Assembly (NCBI GenBank): GCA_035575715.1
Contig: DATLXN010000051.1
Location: forward strand, 14,157-78,156
From: JACCSI01 sp035575715
Lineage (GTDB): Bacteria; Acidobacteriota; Vicinamibacteria; Vicinamibacterales; UBA2999
Reading direction: 5' to 3'
Length of the DNA: 64,000 bases
Below are positions 51,802 to 61,448 of the stretch, in pieces (position 1 is the first letter of the stretch; each line of letters starts with the position of its first letter). A model generated the notes under the pieces. That model saw nothing but the letters and a program-made list of their open reading frames with translations, was not told where the DNA came from and did not search any database. Made by a program: the position numbers and the translations under genes.

Positions 51802-52905
51802 GTGGAAATCACCGCCGCCATCTTGTGGGAGAAAGGCGCCCCCTTATCCGTCGAGTCTGCCGAACTCGGGCCACCCGGTGCGGGAGAAGTCCTCGTCGAG
51901 GTCAAAGTCGCGGGTGTCTGTCACAGCGACCTGCACGCGATCAGCGGCGACTGGCCGATGCGCCTGCCGCTGGTCGCAGGACACGAAGGCGCCGGCATCG
52001 TCCGCGCGCTCGGCGACGGGGTGTCGCGCGTCAAGGTCGGCGACCATGTCGTGTTCTGCTGGGCACCGGCGTGCGGGACCTGCCCGCCGTGCGTCGCCGG
52101 AACGCCGCTGCTGTGCGATCGACTGGACAAAACCACGTTTCGTAACCGGCTGCCGTATGGCGGTACGCGCTTGCGGGCCAAGGATCAGGACGTCGCGGCA
52201 TTTCTTGGCACCGCCTGCTTTGCCTCGCACACCGTCGTGCCCGAAGAAGGCCTGGTCGCGGTCAGTGCGGACGTGCCCTTCAATTCGTTGGCCGCGGTCG
52301 GGTGCGCCGTGGTCACCGGCGTCGGGGCGGTGCGGAACGCGGCGCGGGTCCCGAGTGGTGCCGTGGTGGCGGTCATTGGTGCCGGCGGGGTCGGACTCAA
52401 CGTCGTCCAGGGCGCGGTGCTGGCTGGCGCGACGCAGATTATCGCGGTCGATCGACAGGAGGCGCCGTTGCAGGTCGCCCGCGCATTGGGAGCGACCGAT
52501 GTCATGGTCCCAGCGACCACTGCCGCCGAGGCGATCCGTAACCTGACCGCCGGCCGCGGCGCGGATTACGTGTTCGATACGGTCGGGTCAGCAGCCACAC
52601 TCGCCGACGCGGTTGCCGCGGCGCGCAAAGGCGGCACCATTGTGGTCACCGGTCTGGCGAGAGTGGACGGCCAGGGGTCCATCCCGATGTTTCCGTTCGT
52701 CATGCACGAAAAACGGCTGATCGGGTCGGTTTACGGATCCGGTCGTCCGTTGGACGACATCACCCAGCTCGTCCGCCTGAATCGCGAGGGCCGGCTCAAG
52801 CTCAACGAACTGGCGACTAGGTCGTACGCCCTTCCGGAGATCAACGATGCCCTCGGCGCCCTGGCTGAAGGGCAGGCTGGGCGGGGCGTCATCGTGATGA
52901 GTTGA
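51802..52905 (+). CDS. Zinc-dependent alcohol dehydrogenase, MDR family
   Basis: A 367-residue enzyme starting at GTG 51802. Catalytic zinc ligands are in AGVCHSDLHA and VAGHEGAGIV; the structural zinc lobe CxxCxxCx7C is intact (CGTCPPCVAGTPLLC). Rossmann motif IGAGGVGLNVVQGAVLAGA. The sequence resembles class III-like/long-chain alcohol dehydrogenases. It oxidises alcohols or reduces aldehydes with NAD(P). Confidence 0.92.
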   Translation: MEITAAILWEKGAPLSVESAELGPPGAGEVLVEVKVAGVCHSDLHAISGDWPMRLPLVAGHEGAGIVRALGDGVSRVKVGDHVVFCWAPACGTCPPCVAGTPLLCDRLDKTTFRNRLPYGGTRLRAKDQDVAAFLGTACFASHTVVPEEGLVAVSADVPFNSLAAVGCAVVTGVGAVRNAARVPSGAVVAVIGAGGVGLNVVQGAVLAGATQIIAVDRQEAPLQVARALGATDVMVPATTAAEAIRNLTAGRGADYVFDTVGSAATLADAVAAARKGGTIVVTGLARVDGQGSIPMFPFVMHEKRLIGSVYGSGRPLDDITQLVRLNREGRLKLNELATRSYALPEINDALGALAEGQAGRGVIVMS

Positions 52906-53013
52906 ACCCGCCTGCGGCGTGACAAGCACTGACAACAAACGCCGACAAACTGTAGAAAATACAAAGGTTCGGGGAATATTCGGCCGTATACTCGCGCGAG
53001 ACAGGGACCTCTC

Positions 53014-55455
53014 ATGAACCGTCTGATTTTTGCGATTCCGGGCACGTTTGTCCTGGCCCTCGGCGTCGCAACCGCGACCAGTCAGGCGCCACGTACTCAG
53101 AGCGCCGCGACGACGTCGCCGGCGCCGGTCGCAAGTCACGGCGGGATGCCGGTCGATGCGCAGACACAACTGGTCAAGCAGTACTGCGCGACGTGTCATA
53201 ACGATCGCGCCAAGACCGGCGGTCTGACGCTCGCGTCGTTCGACGCAGCGACAGTCGATCAACACCTCGATGTCACCGAGCAGATGATCAAAAAGCTCCG
53301 CACCGGCATGATGCCGCCGGCCGGAGCGAAGCGGCCCGATGACGCGACAATGGCGAGTCTGATCAGCGCATTAGAATCGCGGATCGATCGCGCAGCGGCG
53401 GTGCGGCCCAATCCCGGCCATCGTCCCTTCCAGCGTCTGAATCGCTCTGAATACGCGCGCGCGGTCAATGGCCTGCTCGGCATCGACGTCGATGTGTCGG
53501 CCCTCTTGCCGCCCGACACGATCAGCCATGGCTTCGACAACATTGCCGACGTGCAGGCGTTTTCGCCGACCGTCCTCGAAAGCTACCTGCGGGCAGCAGC
53601 CAAGCTCAGCCGCGATGCGCTTGGCGATCCGACCGCCGCACCGTCCGGCGTGATCTACCGCACGCCGCGCACCGCCGCGCAGTTGCGTCACGTCGAAGGC
53701 GCCCCGATCGGCACGCGCGGGGGCACCTCGGTGGTGCACATTTTCCCGGCCGATGGCGAATACACCTTCCGGATGATGTTTCACAGCATCCCGACCGGGC
53801 AGTTGTATGGCAGCACGACCCGTGGCGAACAGATCGAGGTGTCGATCAATGGCGAGCGGGTGGCGCTGCTCGACATCAGTCCGCGCTTGAGCGAGGCGGA
53901 TCCGAAAGGCATCAGCCTCGAGACCCCGGCAATCTCCGTGAAGGCCGGTCCGCAACGGGTCAGCGCGGCGTTTCTCGCCCGCGCTGAAAGCCCGGTCGAC
54001 GATCTGCTCGCGCCGGTCGATTACACGCTGGCCGACACGCAGATTGGCAGTTCGCTCGGGATTACGACGCTCCCGCATCTTCGCGAACTGGCGATCACCG
54101 GCCCGAGTAAAGTCACCGGCGTTTCCGACACGATCAGCCGGCGTCGCGTCTTCGTCTGCCGCCCGACCACGGTCGCCGAAGAAGCGCCGTGCGCGGAAAA
54201 GATTGTGCGCACGCTGGCGAATCAGGCGTTCCGCCGCCCCGTCAACGGTGACGAGCTGCAGGGTCTGATGAATTTCTATCAGACTGGCCGCAAGGAACGG
54301 GACTTTGAAACCGGCATTCGCACCGCCTTGCAGGCGGTGCTGGCAAGTCCGCAGTTCCTGATGCGCCTCGAGCGCGCCCCGGCCGGCATCAAACCGGGAC
54401 AGAACTACCGGATCTCAGACATCGACCTGGCGTCGCGCCTGTCGTACTTCCTGTGGGGCACCGTCCCGGACCAGGACCTCGTCAACATCGCGATGAAGGC
54501 GCAACTGCGTGCCCCGGGCGTGCTCGAGGCGCAAGTCCGCCGGATGCTCAAAGATCCCCGGTCCGAAACCCTGGCGACGCGATTTGCCTCGCAGTGGCTG
54601 CGGCTGCAGGATCTCGACAAAATTCATCCCGACGCGTTGACCCACCCGCAGTTCGATCACCATCTCGCCGAATCGATGCGGCGCGAAACCGAACTGTTGT
54701 TCGAGACGTTGATCAACGAAGACCGCAGCGTGCTCGAACTGCTCACCGCCGACTGGACCTTCGTGAACGAACGTCTCGCGCGCCACTACGGCCTCGCCAA
54801 CATCACCGGCGACCATTTCCGCCGCGTTCAGTTGACGGATGAAAACCGCCGTGGCCTGCTCGGGCATGGCAGCATCCTGATGATGACCTCGGTCGCCGAC
54901 CGCACCTCCCCGGTCCTGCGTGGCAAGTGGGTGATGGAAGTGCTACTGGCTTCGCCGCCACCCGCGCCGCCGCCGAACGTGCCGACGCTCGAAGAAACCA
55001 AGGGCGTGGCCGAAGCGCGGCTCCTGTCGGTGCGCGAGCGCATGGAAGAGCATCGCAAGAACCCGGCCTGCACGTCGTGTCACCGCGTCATTGACCCGCT
55101 CGGTCTGGCGCTCGAGAACTTCGACGTCACCGGTCAGTGGCGGATCAAGGACAACGGCGTCGCGATCGACCCGTCAGGCACCTTGTATGACGGCACCGCG
55201 ATGAGCGGGCCGGTCGGGTTGCGCCAGGCGCTGATGAAGCGCTCGGACGTGGTCGTCTCGAGCTTCACCGAAAGCTTGATGACCTATGCGCTGGGTCGTC
55301 GCGTCGAGAGTTACGACATGCCCACCGTCCGCACCATCGTGCGTGATGCGTCGAAAAACGGGCACAAGATGTCGACGTTCATTCTGGGCGTCATCAACAG
55401 CGCGGCATTCCAAATGAGCCGCGCTGAAACAGTTGAAACGACCGCGGGTCGATAA
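53014..55455 (+). CDS. DUF1592/DUF1588-family secreted haem protein (copy 1)
   Basis: An 813-residue secreted protein with a signal peptide (to about residue 27) and AGGGA upstream of the ATG. A cytochrome-type module with YCATCHNDRAKTGG comes first. DUF1587 follows (FQRLNRSEYARAVNGLLGID), then a carbohydrate-binding-like beta region, DUF1592 (DLASRLSYFLWGTVPDQDL), DUF1588 with a second CxxCH (CTSCHRVIDPLGLALENFD) and C-terminal DUF1585 (FTESLMTYALGRRVESYDM). The family is abundant in Planctomycetes and Acidobacteriota; its biochemical role is unproved. It is co-oriented with the DUF1552 gene 12 bases on. Confidence 0.92.
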   Translation: MNRLIFAIPGTFVLALGVATATSQAPRTQSAATTSPAPVASHGGMPVDAQTQLVKQYCATCHNDRAKTGGLTLASFDAATVDQHLDVTEQMIKKLRTGMMPPAGAKRPDDATMASLISALESRIDRAAAVRPNPGHRPFQRLNRSEYARAVNGLLGIDVDVSALLPPDTISHGFDNIADVQAFSPTVLESYLRAAAKLSRDALGDPTAAPSGVIYRTPRTAAQLRHVEGAPIGTRGGTSVVHIFPADGEYTFRMMFHSIPTGQLYGSTTRGEQIEVSINGERVALLDISPRLSEADPKGISLETPAISVKAGPQRVSAAFLARAESPVDDLLAPVDYTLADTQIGSSLGITTLPHLRELAITGPSKVTGVSDTISRRRVFVCRPTTVAEEAPCAEKIVRTLANQAFRRPVNGDELQGLMNFYQTGRKERDFETGIRTALQAVLASPQFLMRLERAPAGIKPGQNYRISDIDLASRLSYFLWGTVPDQDLVNIAMKAQLRAPGVLEAQVRRMLKDPRSETLATRFASQWLRLQDLDKIHPDALTHPQFDHHLAESMRRETELLFETLINEDRSVLELLTADWTFVNERLARHYGLANITGDHFRRVQLTDENRRGLLGHGSILMMTSVADRTSPVLRGKWVMEVLLASPPPAPPPNVPTLEETKGVAEARLLSVRERMEEHRKNPACTSCHRVIDPLGLALENFDVTGQWRIKDNGVAIDPSGTLYDGTAMSGPVGLRQALMKRSDVVVSSFTESLMTYALGRRVESYDMPTVRTIVRDASKNGHKMSTFILGVINSAAFQMSRAETVETTAGR

Positions 55456-55467
55456 CAGGAGAGCCGG

Positions 55468-56868
55468 ATGATGAGCACCAAGAAGCACATTTCGCGCCGC
55501 ACGGTCCTTCGCGGGATGGGCGTGACAATGGCCCTGCCGTTCCTGGACGCGATGGTCCCGGCCCACACGTTGCAGGCCAAGACCGCGGCGGCCGGCAAGA
55601 TTCGCCTGTCGTGCATCGAGCAGGTTCACGGCGCCGCCGGCAGCACCAAGATCGGTCTCGAAAAAAACCTGTGGTCACCGGCAGCCGCCGGTCGGCACTT
55701 CGATTTGTCGCCGACCAGCTTGAGCCCGCTCGAACCCTTCCGCGACCACATCACCATCGTCAGTAACACCGACGTGCGCAACGCCGAAGCCTTCCTGCCC
55801 AATGAAATCGGTGGCGACCACTTCCGTTCGAGCGCAGTGTTCCTGACCCAGGCCCACCCGAAGCAGACCGAGGGTTCGGACGTCTACGTCGGTCCGTCAA
55901 TCGATCAGCTTTACGCGCAGAAATTCGGCCAGGATACGGCCATCCCGTCGATGCAGCTGGCGATCGAAAACGTCGACCAGGCGGGCGGTTGCGCCTATGG
56001 CTACGCCTGCGTCTACACCGACACGATCAGCTGGGCGGACGCGACGACCCCGCTCCCGATGATTCGCGATCCGCGTTACGCATTCGACCAGTTGTTCGGC
56101 GTCGGATCGACACCGGAAGAGCGCGCGTCACGGCGCAAGACTGACCGCAGCATCCTCGATTGGATCACCACCGAAGTGTCGCGCCTGCGCAATACCCTTG
56201 GACCCGGCGACCGGTCACGTCTCGATGATTACCTCGAAGATGTGCGCGAAATCGAGCGACGCATTCAGCGTGTGGAAGCGCAAAACGCAAGCGGCGAGCA
56301 CCGCGAGCTGCCCGGCGCGCCGGCGGGGGTGCCCGACTCGTTCTCTGAACACGTGAAGTTGATGTACGACTTGCAGGCGCTGGCCTTTGCTGCGGACATT
56401 ACGCGCGTGTTCTCGTTCAAGACCGGCCGCGACGGGTCGGCACGGGTCTATCCGGAAAGCGGCGTCACGACGCCGTTCCACCCGGCGTCACATCACGGCG
56501 AACGCGAGGATCGTGTCACCCACTTTGCGACGATCAACAAATACCAGGTCGGCCTGTTGCCGTACTTCCTGACAAAGTTGAAAAACCTCAAAGAAGGCGA
56601 TAGCAACTTGCTCGACCAGACGCTGATCGTCTACGGCTCGCCGATGGGCAATTCCAATGTGCACAACCACAAGCGCTGCCCGCTGTTCCTTGCCGGTCAC
56701 GGCGGCGGCATCTTGAAGGGTGGCCTGCATCACAAGGCGGCCGACGGCACATCGATGGCCAACGTGTTCCTGACGCTGGCCCACGGGCTCGGCCTCGAGA
56801 TGCCCAGCTTTGGGGACAGCAGTGGCGAATTCAACCTGAACGCCGCTGTCGAAACGACGGTGGCTTAA
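55468..56868 (+). CDS. DUF1552-family exported protein (copy 1)
   Basis: A 466-residue protein preceded by AGGAGA. The N-terminus KKHISRRTVLRGMGV plus a hydrophobic stretch is a Tat signal, so export is as a folded protein. The body has family blocks such as GGDHFRSSAVFLTQ, SLDQ-like PSIDQLYAQKFGQDTAIPSM, VREIERRIQRVEAQN and LIVYGSPMGNSNVHNHKRCP. DUF1552 proteins are nearly always encoded after DUF1592 genes, implying a joint extracytoplasmic function. Confidence 0.92.
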   Translation: MMSTKKHISRRTVLRGMGVTMALPFLDAMVPAHTLQAKTAAAGKIRLSCIEQVHGAAGSTKIGLEKNLWSPAAAGRHFDLSPTSLSPLEPFRDHITIVSNTDVRNAEAFLPNEIGGDHFRSSAVFLTQAHPKQTEGSDVYVGPSIDQLYAQKFGQDTAIPSMQLAIENVDQAGGCAYGYACVYTDTISWADATTPLPMIRDPRYAFDQLFGVGSTPEERASRRKTDRSILDWITTEVSRLRNTLGPGDRSRLDDYLEDVREIERRIQRVEAQNASGEHRELPGAPAGVPDSFSEHVKLMYDLQALAFAADITRVFSFKTGRDGSARVYPESGVTTPFHPASHHGEREDRVTHFATINKYQVGLLPYFLTKLKNLKEGDSNLLDQTLIVYGSPMGNSNVHNHKRCPLFLAGHGGGILKGGLHHKAADGTSMANVFLTLAHGLGLEMPSFGDSSGEFNLNAAVETTVA

Positions 56869-56872
56869 GACA

Positions 56873-56899
56873 GGGATCAGGGATCAGGGATCAGGGATC
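56873..56899. repeat. GGGATCA heptamer array
   Basis: Three perfect GGGATCA units and a fourth GGGATCG lie between the DUF1552 stop and the ankyrin gene. Confidence 0.9.
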
Positions 56900-56920
56900 G
56901 TCGGAATGAGGAGCATGGCT

Positions 56921-58762
56921 ATGCGGCGTAGATTATTCAGCGGTGTTTGCGTCAGTGCGATCAGCGCACTGTGCCTGTCGGCGGTGTTAGCAGCGGCGGC
57001 GGCAGCGCCGGTCGCCGAGGCGGCGATGGCCGGCAACAAGGAGACGGTGCGTGCGCTGCTCAAGCAGGGCATGGACGTCAACGCCGCGCAGGGCGACGGC
57101 ATGACGGCGCTGCACTGGGCGGCGCGCCAGGGTGACGTCGAGCTCGCGCAGATGCTGCTGTACGCAGGCGCCAACGTGAAGGCTTCGACGCGTCTGGGTG
57201 GCTACACTCCGCTGTTGATGGCCGCACAGGTGGGCCACGCGACGATGCTCGAGATGCTGATCAAATCGGGCGCCGATGCGAAAGTTGCGACCGCCAACGG
57301 CACGACGCCGTTGATGATGGCCGCGACCGCTGGGAAAGCCGATGCGGTGAAGCTGCTGCTCGATCACGGCGCGGACCCTAACGTCAAGGAATCGGCACGC
57401 GGTGAGACCGCACTGATGTTTGCGGCCAATTTCAATCGCGTGGACGCGATGAAAGCGTTGCTCGATAAGGGCGCCGACATCACCGCGGCAACCAAAGTGG
57501 TTGACCTCGCGGGGCTGACCAGTCCTGATGAAGAGTTTTTCCGGCAGCAGCAACAGGGTGGTGCCCCGGCGCCAGGCGCACCGGCAGCGCCAGCCGAGGG
57601 CCAAGGTGGTCCAGCGGGCGCTCGTGGCCCCGGCAGCCCCGGCGGCGGCCCCGGAAGTCCGGCTGCCCCCGGCGCACCCGCGCCGGCGGGTCCTGGCGGC
57701 GGCGGTGCTCGCGGCGCTGCGCCGGCCGCGCCACGCGGTCCGGATATCGCAGGCGTGACCCGTCAGTACCGGTTCAATGAATTGGTCAGCACGCAGGGCG
57801 GCCTCACGCCGATTTTGTTTGCTGCACGCCAGGGGCATATTGACGCGGTCAAGACCCTGCTCGCCGCCGGAGCGGATATCAATCAGGTCAGCACCGGCGA
57901 CAAGACCAGCCCCGTGCTGATGGCGCTGATCAACGGCCACTACGACCTTGCAAAGTTCCTGATCGAGCAGGGTGCCGACGTCAAAGCGGCCAGTGATGCC
58001 GGCGTCACGCCGCTCTACGCCGTGCTCAACGTGCAGTGGGCGCCGAAAGCGCTCTACCCGCAGCCTCGCGCCTACACGCAACAGAAGGCGACGCACCTCG
58101 AGATGATGAAGCTGCTGATCGAGAAGGGCGCCGACGTCAACGCGCGCTTGAAGATGAAGGTCTGGTACTCCGGCTACAACTTCGACCTCGCCGGTGTCGA
58201 TGAAGTCGGCGCAACGCCCTTCTGGCGTGCCGCCTACGCCAGTGACGTGGACGCCATGAAGCTCCTCGTCGGGCATGGCGCCGACCCGAAAATCGCGTCC
58301 TCACGCCCCGCCGGTCGGCCGCGCACCGGTGACGGTGGCCGCGAAAGCGTGCAGGACGTGTCCGGGCTGCCGCCGGTTCCGGTCGGTGGCGCTGCGGTCA
58401 CGCCGCTGCAGGCGGCATCCGGTGTCGGCTATGCCGAAGGCTTCGCTGCCAACTCGCATCGCTACGCGCCCGGCGGGATGCTCGCCGCGGTCAAGTATCT
58501 GATCGAGGAGGTCGGTGCCGATGTGAACGCCCTCGATCACGAAGGCAACAACGCGCTCCATCACGCCGCGTCGCGTGGCGACGTCGAGATGATTTTGTAT
58601 CTCGTGTCCAAAGGCGCGGACGTCAAAGCCGTGAATCGCGAAGGCCAGACCACCGCCGACATGGCCAACGGTCCAGTGCAACGCACGCAGCCGTATCCGG
58701 AAGCGCTCGAGTTACTGGTGAAGCTCGGCGCAAAGAACAACAACAAGTGTGTGTCTTGTTAG
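56921..58762 (+). CDS. Secreted ankyrin-repeat protein
   Basis: I start at ATG 56921, with GGAG 7 bases upstream; ATG 56906 and 56915 are in frame. The 613-residue product has a signal peptide (to about residue 30), four to five ankyrin repeats (such as DGMTALHWAARQGDVELAQM and NGTTPLMMAATAGKADAVKL), a Gly/Ala/Pro-rich linker of about 70 residues, and a second set of five or more repeats ending LDHEGNNALHHAASRGDVEM. It ends with CVSC. Ankyrin repeats bind proteins, so the placement between two DUF1592/DUF1552 pairs suggests an adaptor in the same exported assembly. Confidence 0.9.
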   Translation: MRRRLFSGVCVSAISALCLSAVLAAAAAAPVAEAAMAGNKETVRALLKQGMDVNAAQGDGMTALHWAARQGDVELAQMLLYAGANVKASTRLGGYTPLLMAAQVGHATMLEMLIKSGADAKVATANGTTPLMMAATAGKADAVKLLLDHGADPNVKESARGETALMFAANFNRVDAMKALLDKGADITAATKVVDLAGLTSPDEEFFRQQQQGGAPAPGAPAAPAEGQGGPAGARGPGSPGGGPGSPAAPGAPAPAGPGGGGARGAAPAAPRGPDIAGVTRQYRFNELVSTQGGLTPILFAARQGHIDAVKTLLAAGADINQVSTGDKTSPVLMALINGHYDLAKFLIEQGADVKAASDAGVTPLYAVLNVQWAPKALYPQPRAYTQQKATHLEMMKLLIEKGADVNARLKMKVWYSGYNFDLAGVDEVGATPFWRAAYASDVDAMKLLVGHGADPKIASSRPAGRPRTGDGGRESVQDVSGLPPVPVGGAAVTPLQAASGVGYAEGFAANSHRYAPGGMLAAVKYLIEEVGADVNALDHEGNNALHHAASRGDVEMILYLVSKGADVKAVNREGQTTADMANGPVQRTQPYPEALELLVKLGAKNNNKCVSC

Positions 58763-58833
58763 GCAGGTGGGCAGGTAGGGCGGGTAGGCAGGTAGGCAAG
58801 GGCGGGTAGGCGGGTAGGCAGGTAGGCAGGTAG
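58761..58833. repeat. GGCAGGTA octamer array before second DUF1592 gene
   Basis: About nine octamers of GGCAGGTA/GGCGGGTA fill the whole gap after the ankyrin stop. The final AGGTAG unit sits at ribosome-binding distance from ATG 58839, so the array may double as the Shine-Dalgarno region. Confidence 0.9.
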
Positions 58834-58838
58834 AGCGT

Positions 58839-61361
58839 ATGAATCGATTGATTGTTAGCACGCTTGGCGCGGCCGTTCTGGGCATCGCTCTGGTCGGTGG
58901 CCAGGCCCCGGGCGCCAGAGCCCAGCAGGCGCCGGCGACAGCGGCCGCCAGCCAGCCGGCTGCCGCGCAGCCAGGCGCAGCGAAACCGGCCACACCACGG
59001 ATGGCCGCGGCGCACGGGGGCATTGAGCCGACGCTGCCGATGACCGCTCACGCGCAGACCGCAGTCATCAAGCAATACTGCGCGACCTGTCACAGCGAGC
59101 GCGGCAAGGCCGGTGGCTTATCGCTCGCCGGCTTTGACGCCGCGCAAACGATGGGGCATGTCGACGTCGCGGAGAAGATGATTCGCAAGCTGCGCGCCGG
59201 CATGATGCCGCCCGCAGGTGCGAAACGTCCCGAGGGTGAGGCGCTCGCGAATCTGGCGTCGGCTCTCGAATCGCGCATCGATCGCGCCGCCGCCCTCAAC
59301 CCCAACCCAGGCTCGCGCCCATTCCAACGTTCGAACCGAGCCGAGTATGCGCGCGCCGTGCGCGATCTGCTCGGCATCGAGGTCGACGTCAATACCTACT
59401 TGCCGCCTGACACCATCAGCAACGGCTTCGACAACGTCGCCGATGCCCAGACCTTGTCGCCGACGCTAATGGAAGGCTATCTGCGGGCCGCCAGCCAGAT
59501 CAGCCGGCTTGCCGTTGGTGACCGCTCCGCGACGGCGACCTCGGTCACCTACAAGATCTCGCGCGCCAAGTCGCAGATGGCGCACGTCGACGGCGCGCCG
59601 ATCGGGACGCGCGGCGGCGTCTCCGAAGTCCACGTGTTCCCGGCCGACGGCGCCTACATCTTCAAGGTGGCCATGCACTACGAGCCACTCGGCGGCCTGG
59701 TCGGTCGCTCGACGATGAGCACGTTCGGGATCAAGGAAGAAGTCGAAGTGTCGGTCGATGGCGAGCGGGTAGCGTTGCTCGAGCTCAACACGCGGATGAG
59801 CGAATCCGATCCGAAGAACAATCTTGAACCGCAGACCGTGCCGATCCAGGTCAGCGCCGGTCCGCATCGAGTCTCCGCCGCATTCATTCAAAAATTCGAA
59901 GCGGTATCCGACGACCTGGTCATGCCGCTCGAAAACACGCTCGCGGATGTATCGATCGGCCAGGGCATTACCTTATTGCCGCACATGCGCGAACTGCGCG
60001 TGATCGGGCCGTCAGTGGTCACCGGCGTGTCCGATACGCCCAGCCGCCGCCGCATCTTCTCGTGCCGGCCCACCACCGCGGCTGAAGAAGCCGGCTGCGC
60101 CCGCGACATCGTCAAGCGCCTGGCGGCGCAGGCCTTCCGCGGCCCGGTGAACGGCGACGAGCTGAACAGCCTGGTCGCCTTTTACCACGACGGCCGCACG
60201 CGCAACGACTTTGAAACCGGCATTCGCCTCGCGGTGCAGGCGATTCTGGCTAGCCCGCGCTTCGTCTTCCGGTTCGAAGAGGCGCCGACCACCATCCGCG
60301 CCGGCCAGAGCTATCGGATCAGCGATTCGGATCTCGCGTCGCGTCTGTCGTTTTTCCTGTGGCAGAGCATGCCGGATGCCGAACTGCACAAACTGGCGGC
60401 CGATCGGACGTTGCGCGCGCCAGGCATGATCGAAAAGCAGATCAAGCGGATGCTCGCCGATCCGCGGGCGGAATCCCTGTCGACGCGTTTCGCGGGCCAG
60501 TGGTTGCGTCTTCAGGATCTCGACAAGGTCAGTCCTGACTATCTGCAGTATCCGCAGTACGACGACCGCCTCGCGCAGGGCTTCAAGCGCGAGACCGAAT
60601 TGTTCTTCGACAGCCTCGTCCGCGAAGACCGGAGCCTGCTCGACCTGCTGACCGCGGACTACTCGTTTGTGAACGAACGGGTCGCCGCGCACTACGGCAT
60701 TGCCAATGTCAGCGGATCGCATTTCCGCCGTGTCACGCTGCCGGAGAATCGCCGCGGCGTGCTCGGCCACGGCAGCATCCTGGTGCTGACCTCGAACTCC
60801 GACCGCACGTCGCCGGTCTATCGCGGCAAGTGGGTCATGGAAGTGCTGCTCGGCAGCCCACCACCCCCGCCGCCGCCCAACATCCCTGAGCTCGACGAAG
60901 TCAAAGCCACTGGTGGTGGCCGCACCTTGTCGGTGCGCGAGCGCATGGAAGAGCACCGCAAGAATCCGACCTGTAACTCCTGCCACCGCGTGATCGACCC
61001 GCTCGGTCTTGCGTTGGAGAACTACGACCCGACCGGTGCCTGGCGCATCAAAGACAACGAGGTCACTGTCGATCCCGCCGGCGTCCTTTACGACGGTTCG
61101 AAGATCGACGGCCCGGCCAGTTTGCGTGCCGCGCTGCTGCGCCACAAGGATGCGGTGGTCCTGAGCTTTACCGAAAGCCTGATGACCTACGCACTCGGCC
61201 GCCGCGTCGAGGGGTACGACATGCCGGCGATTCGCGCCATCGTGCGCGACGCCGCTAAGAACAATTACAAGATGTCGTCGTTTATCAACGGCGTGATCAA
61301 GAGTTCGGCGTTCCAGATGGGCCGGCCGGTCGAACCCGCCAAGCTCACCGAAACGCGGTAA
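58839..61361 (+). CDS. DUF1592/DUF1588-family secreted haem protein (copy 2)
   Basis: An 840-residue paralogue of the protein encoded at 53014. The signal peptide is followed by an Ala/Pro/Gln-rich spacer. The two haem motifs are YCATCHSERGKAGG and CNSCHRVIDPLGLALENYD. DUF1587 (FQRSNRAEYARAVRDLLGIE), DUF1592 (DLASRLSFFLWQSMPDAEL) and DUF1585 (SFTESLMTYALGRRVEGYDM) are intact. Divergence from copy 1 is spread over the length, which argues for an old duplication with both copies kept. Confidence 0.92.
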   Translation: MNRLIVSTLGAAVLGIALVGGQAPGARAQQAPATAAASQPAAAQPGAAKPATPRMAAAHGGIEPTLPMTAHAQTAVIKQYCATCHSERGKAGGLSLAGFDAAQTMGHVDVAEKMIRKLRAGMMPPAGAKRPEGEALANLASALESRIDRAAALNPNPGSRPFQRSNRAEYARAVRDLLGIEVDVNTYLPPDTISNGFDNVADAQTLSPTLMEGYLRAASQISRLAVGDRSATATSVTYKISRAKSQMAHVDGAPIGTRGGVSEVHVFPADGAYIFKVAMHYEPLGGLVGRSTMSTFGIKEEVEVSVDGERVALLELNTRMSESDPKNNLEPQTVPIQVSAGPHRVSAAFIQKFEAVSDDLVMPLENTLADVSIGQGITLLPHMRELRVIGPSVVTGVSDTPSRRRIFSCRPTTAAEEAGCARDIVKRLAAQAFRGPVNGDELNSLVAFYHDGRTRNDFETGIRLAVQAILASPRFVFRFEEAPTTIRAGQSYRISDSDLASRLSFFLWQSMPDAELHKLAADRTLRAPGMIEKQIKRMLADPRAESLSTRFAGQWLRLQDLDKVSPDYLQYPQYDDRLAQGFKRETELFFDSLVREDRSLLDLLTADYSFVNERVAAHYGIANVSGSHFRRVTLPENRRGVLGHGSILVLTSNSDRTSPVYRGKWVMEVLLGSPPPPPPPNIPELDEVKATGGGRTLSVRERMEEHRKNPTCNSCHRVIDPLGLALENYDPTGAWRIKDNEVTVDPAGVLYDGSKIDGPASLRAALLRHKDAVVLSFTESLMTYALGRRVEGYDMPAIRAIVRDAAKNNYKMSSFINGVIKSSAFQMGRPVEPAKLTETR

Positions 61362-61368
61362 AATCTAC

Positions 61369-61397
61369 AGGTTGCGGAGAACGGCGTCGCAACCTGA
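61369..61397 (+). terminator. Hairpin between DUF1592 and DUF1552 copy 2
   Basis: CAGGTTGCG (61369-61377) and CGCAACCTG (61389-61397) form a perfect 9-bp stem with an 11-base loop, 8 bases after the stop. There is no T run, so it may be an attenuator or a processing/stability hairpin in the transcript rather than a terminator. Confidence 0.5.
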
Positions 61398-61448
61398 AGA
61401 CGGAAGACAAAAGGCGAAAGACGAAACCCAGCGGTTCAGGTCATTTTC

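Noticed and set aside
56987..58276. 429-codon minus-strand frame over the ankyrin gene
   Set aside because: A G+C-driven shadow of the repetitive ankyrin frame.
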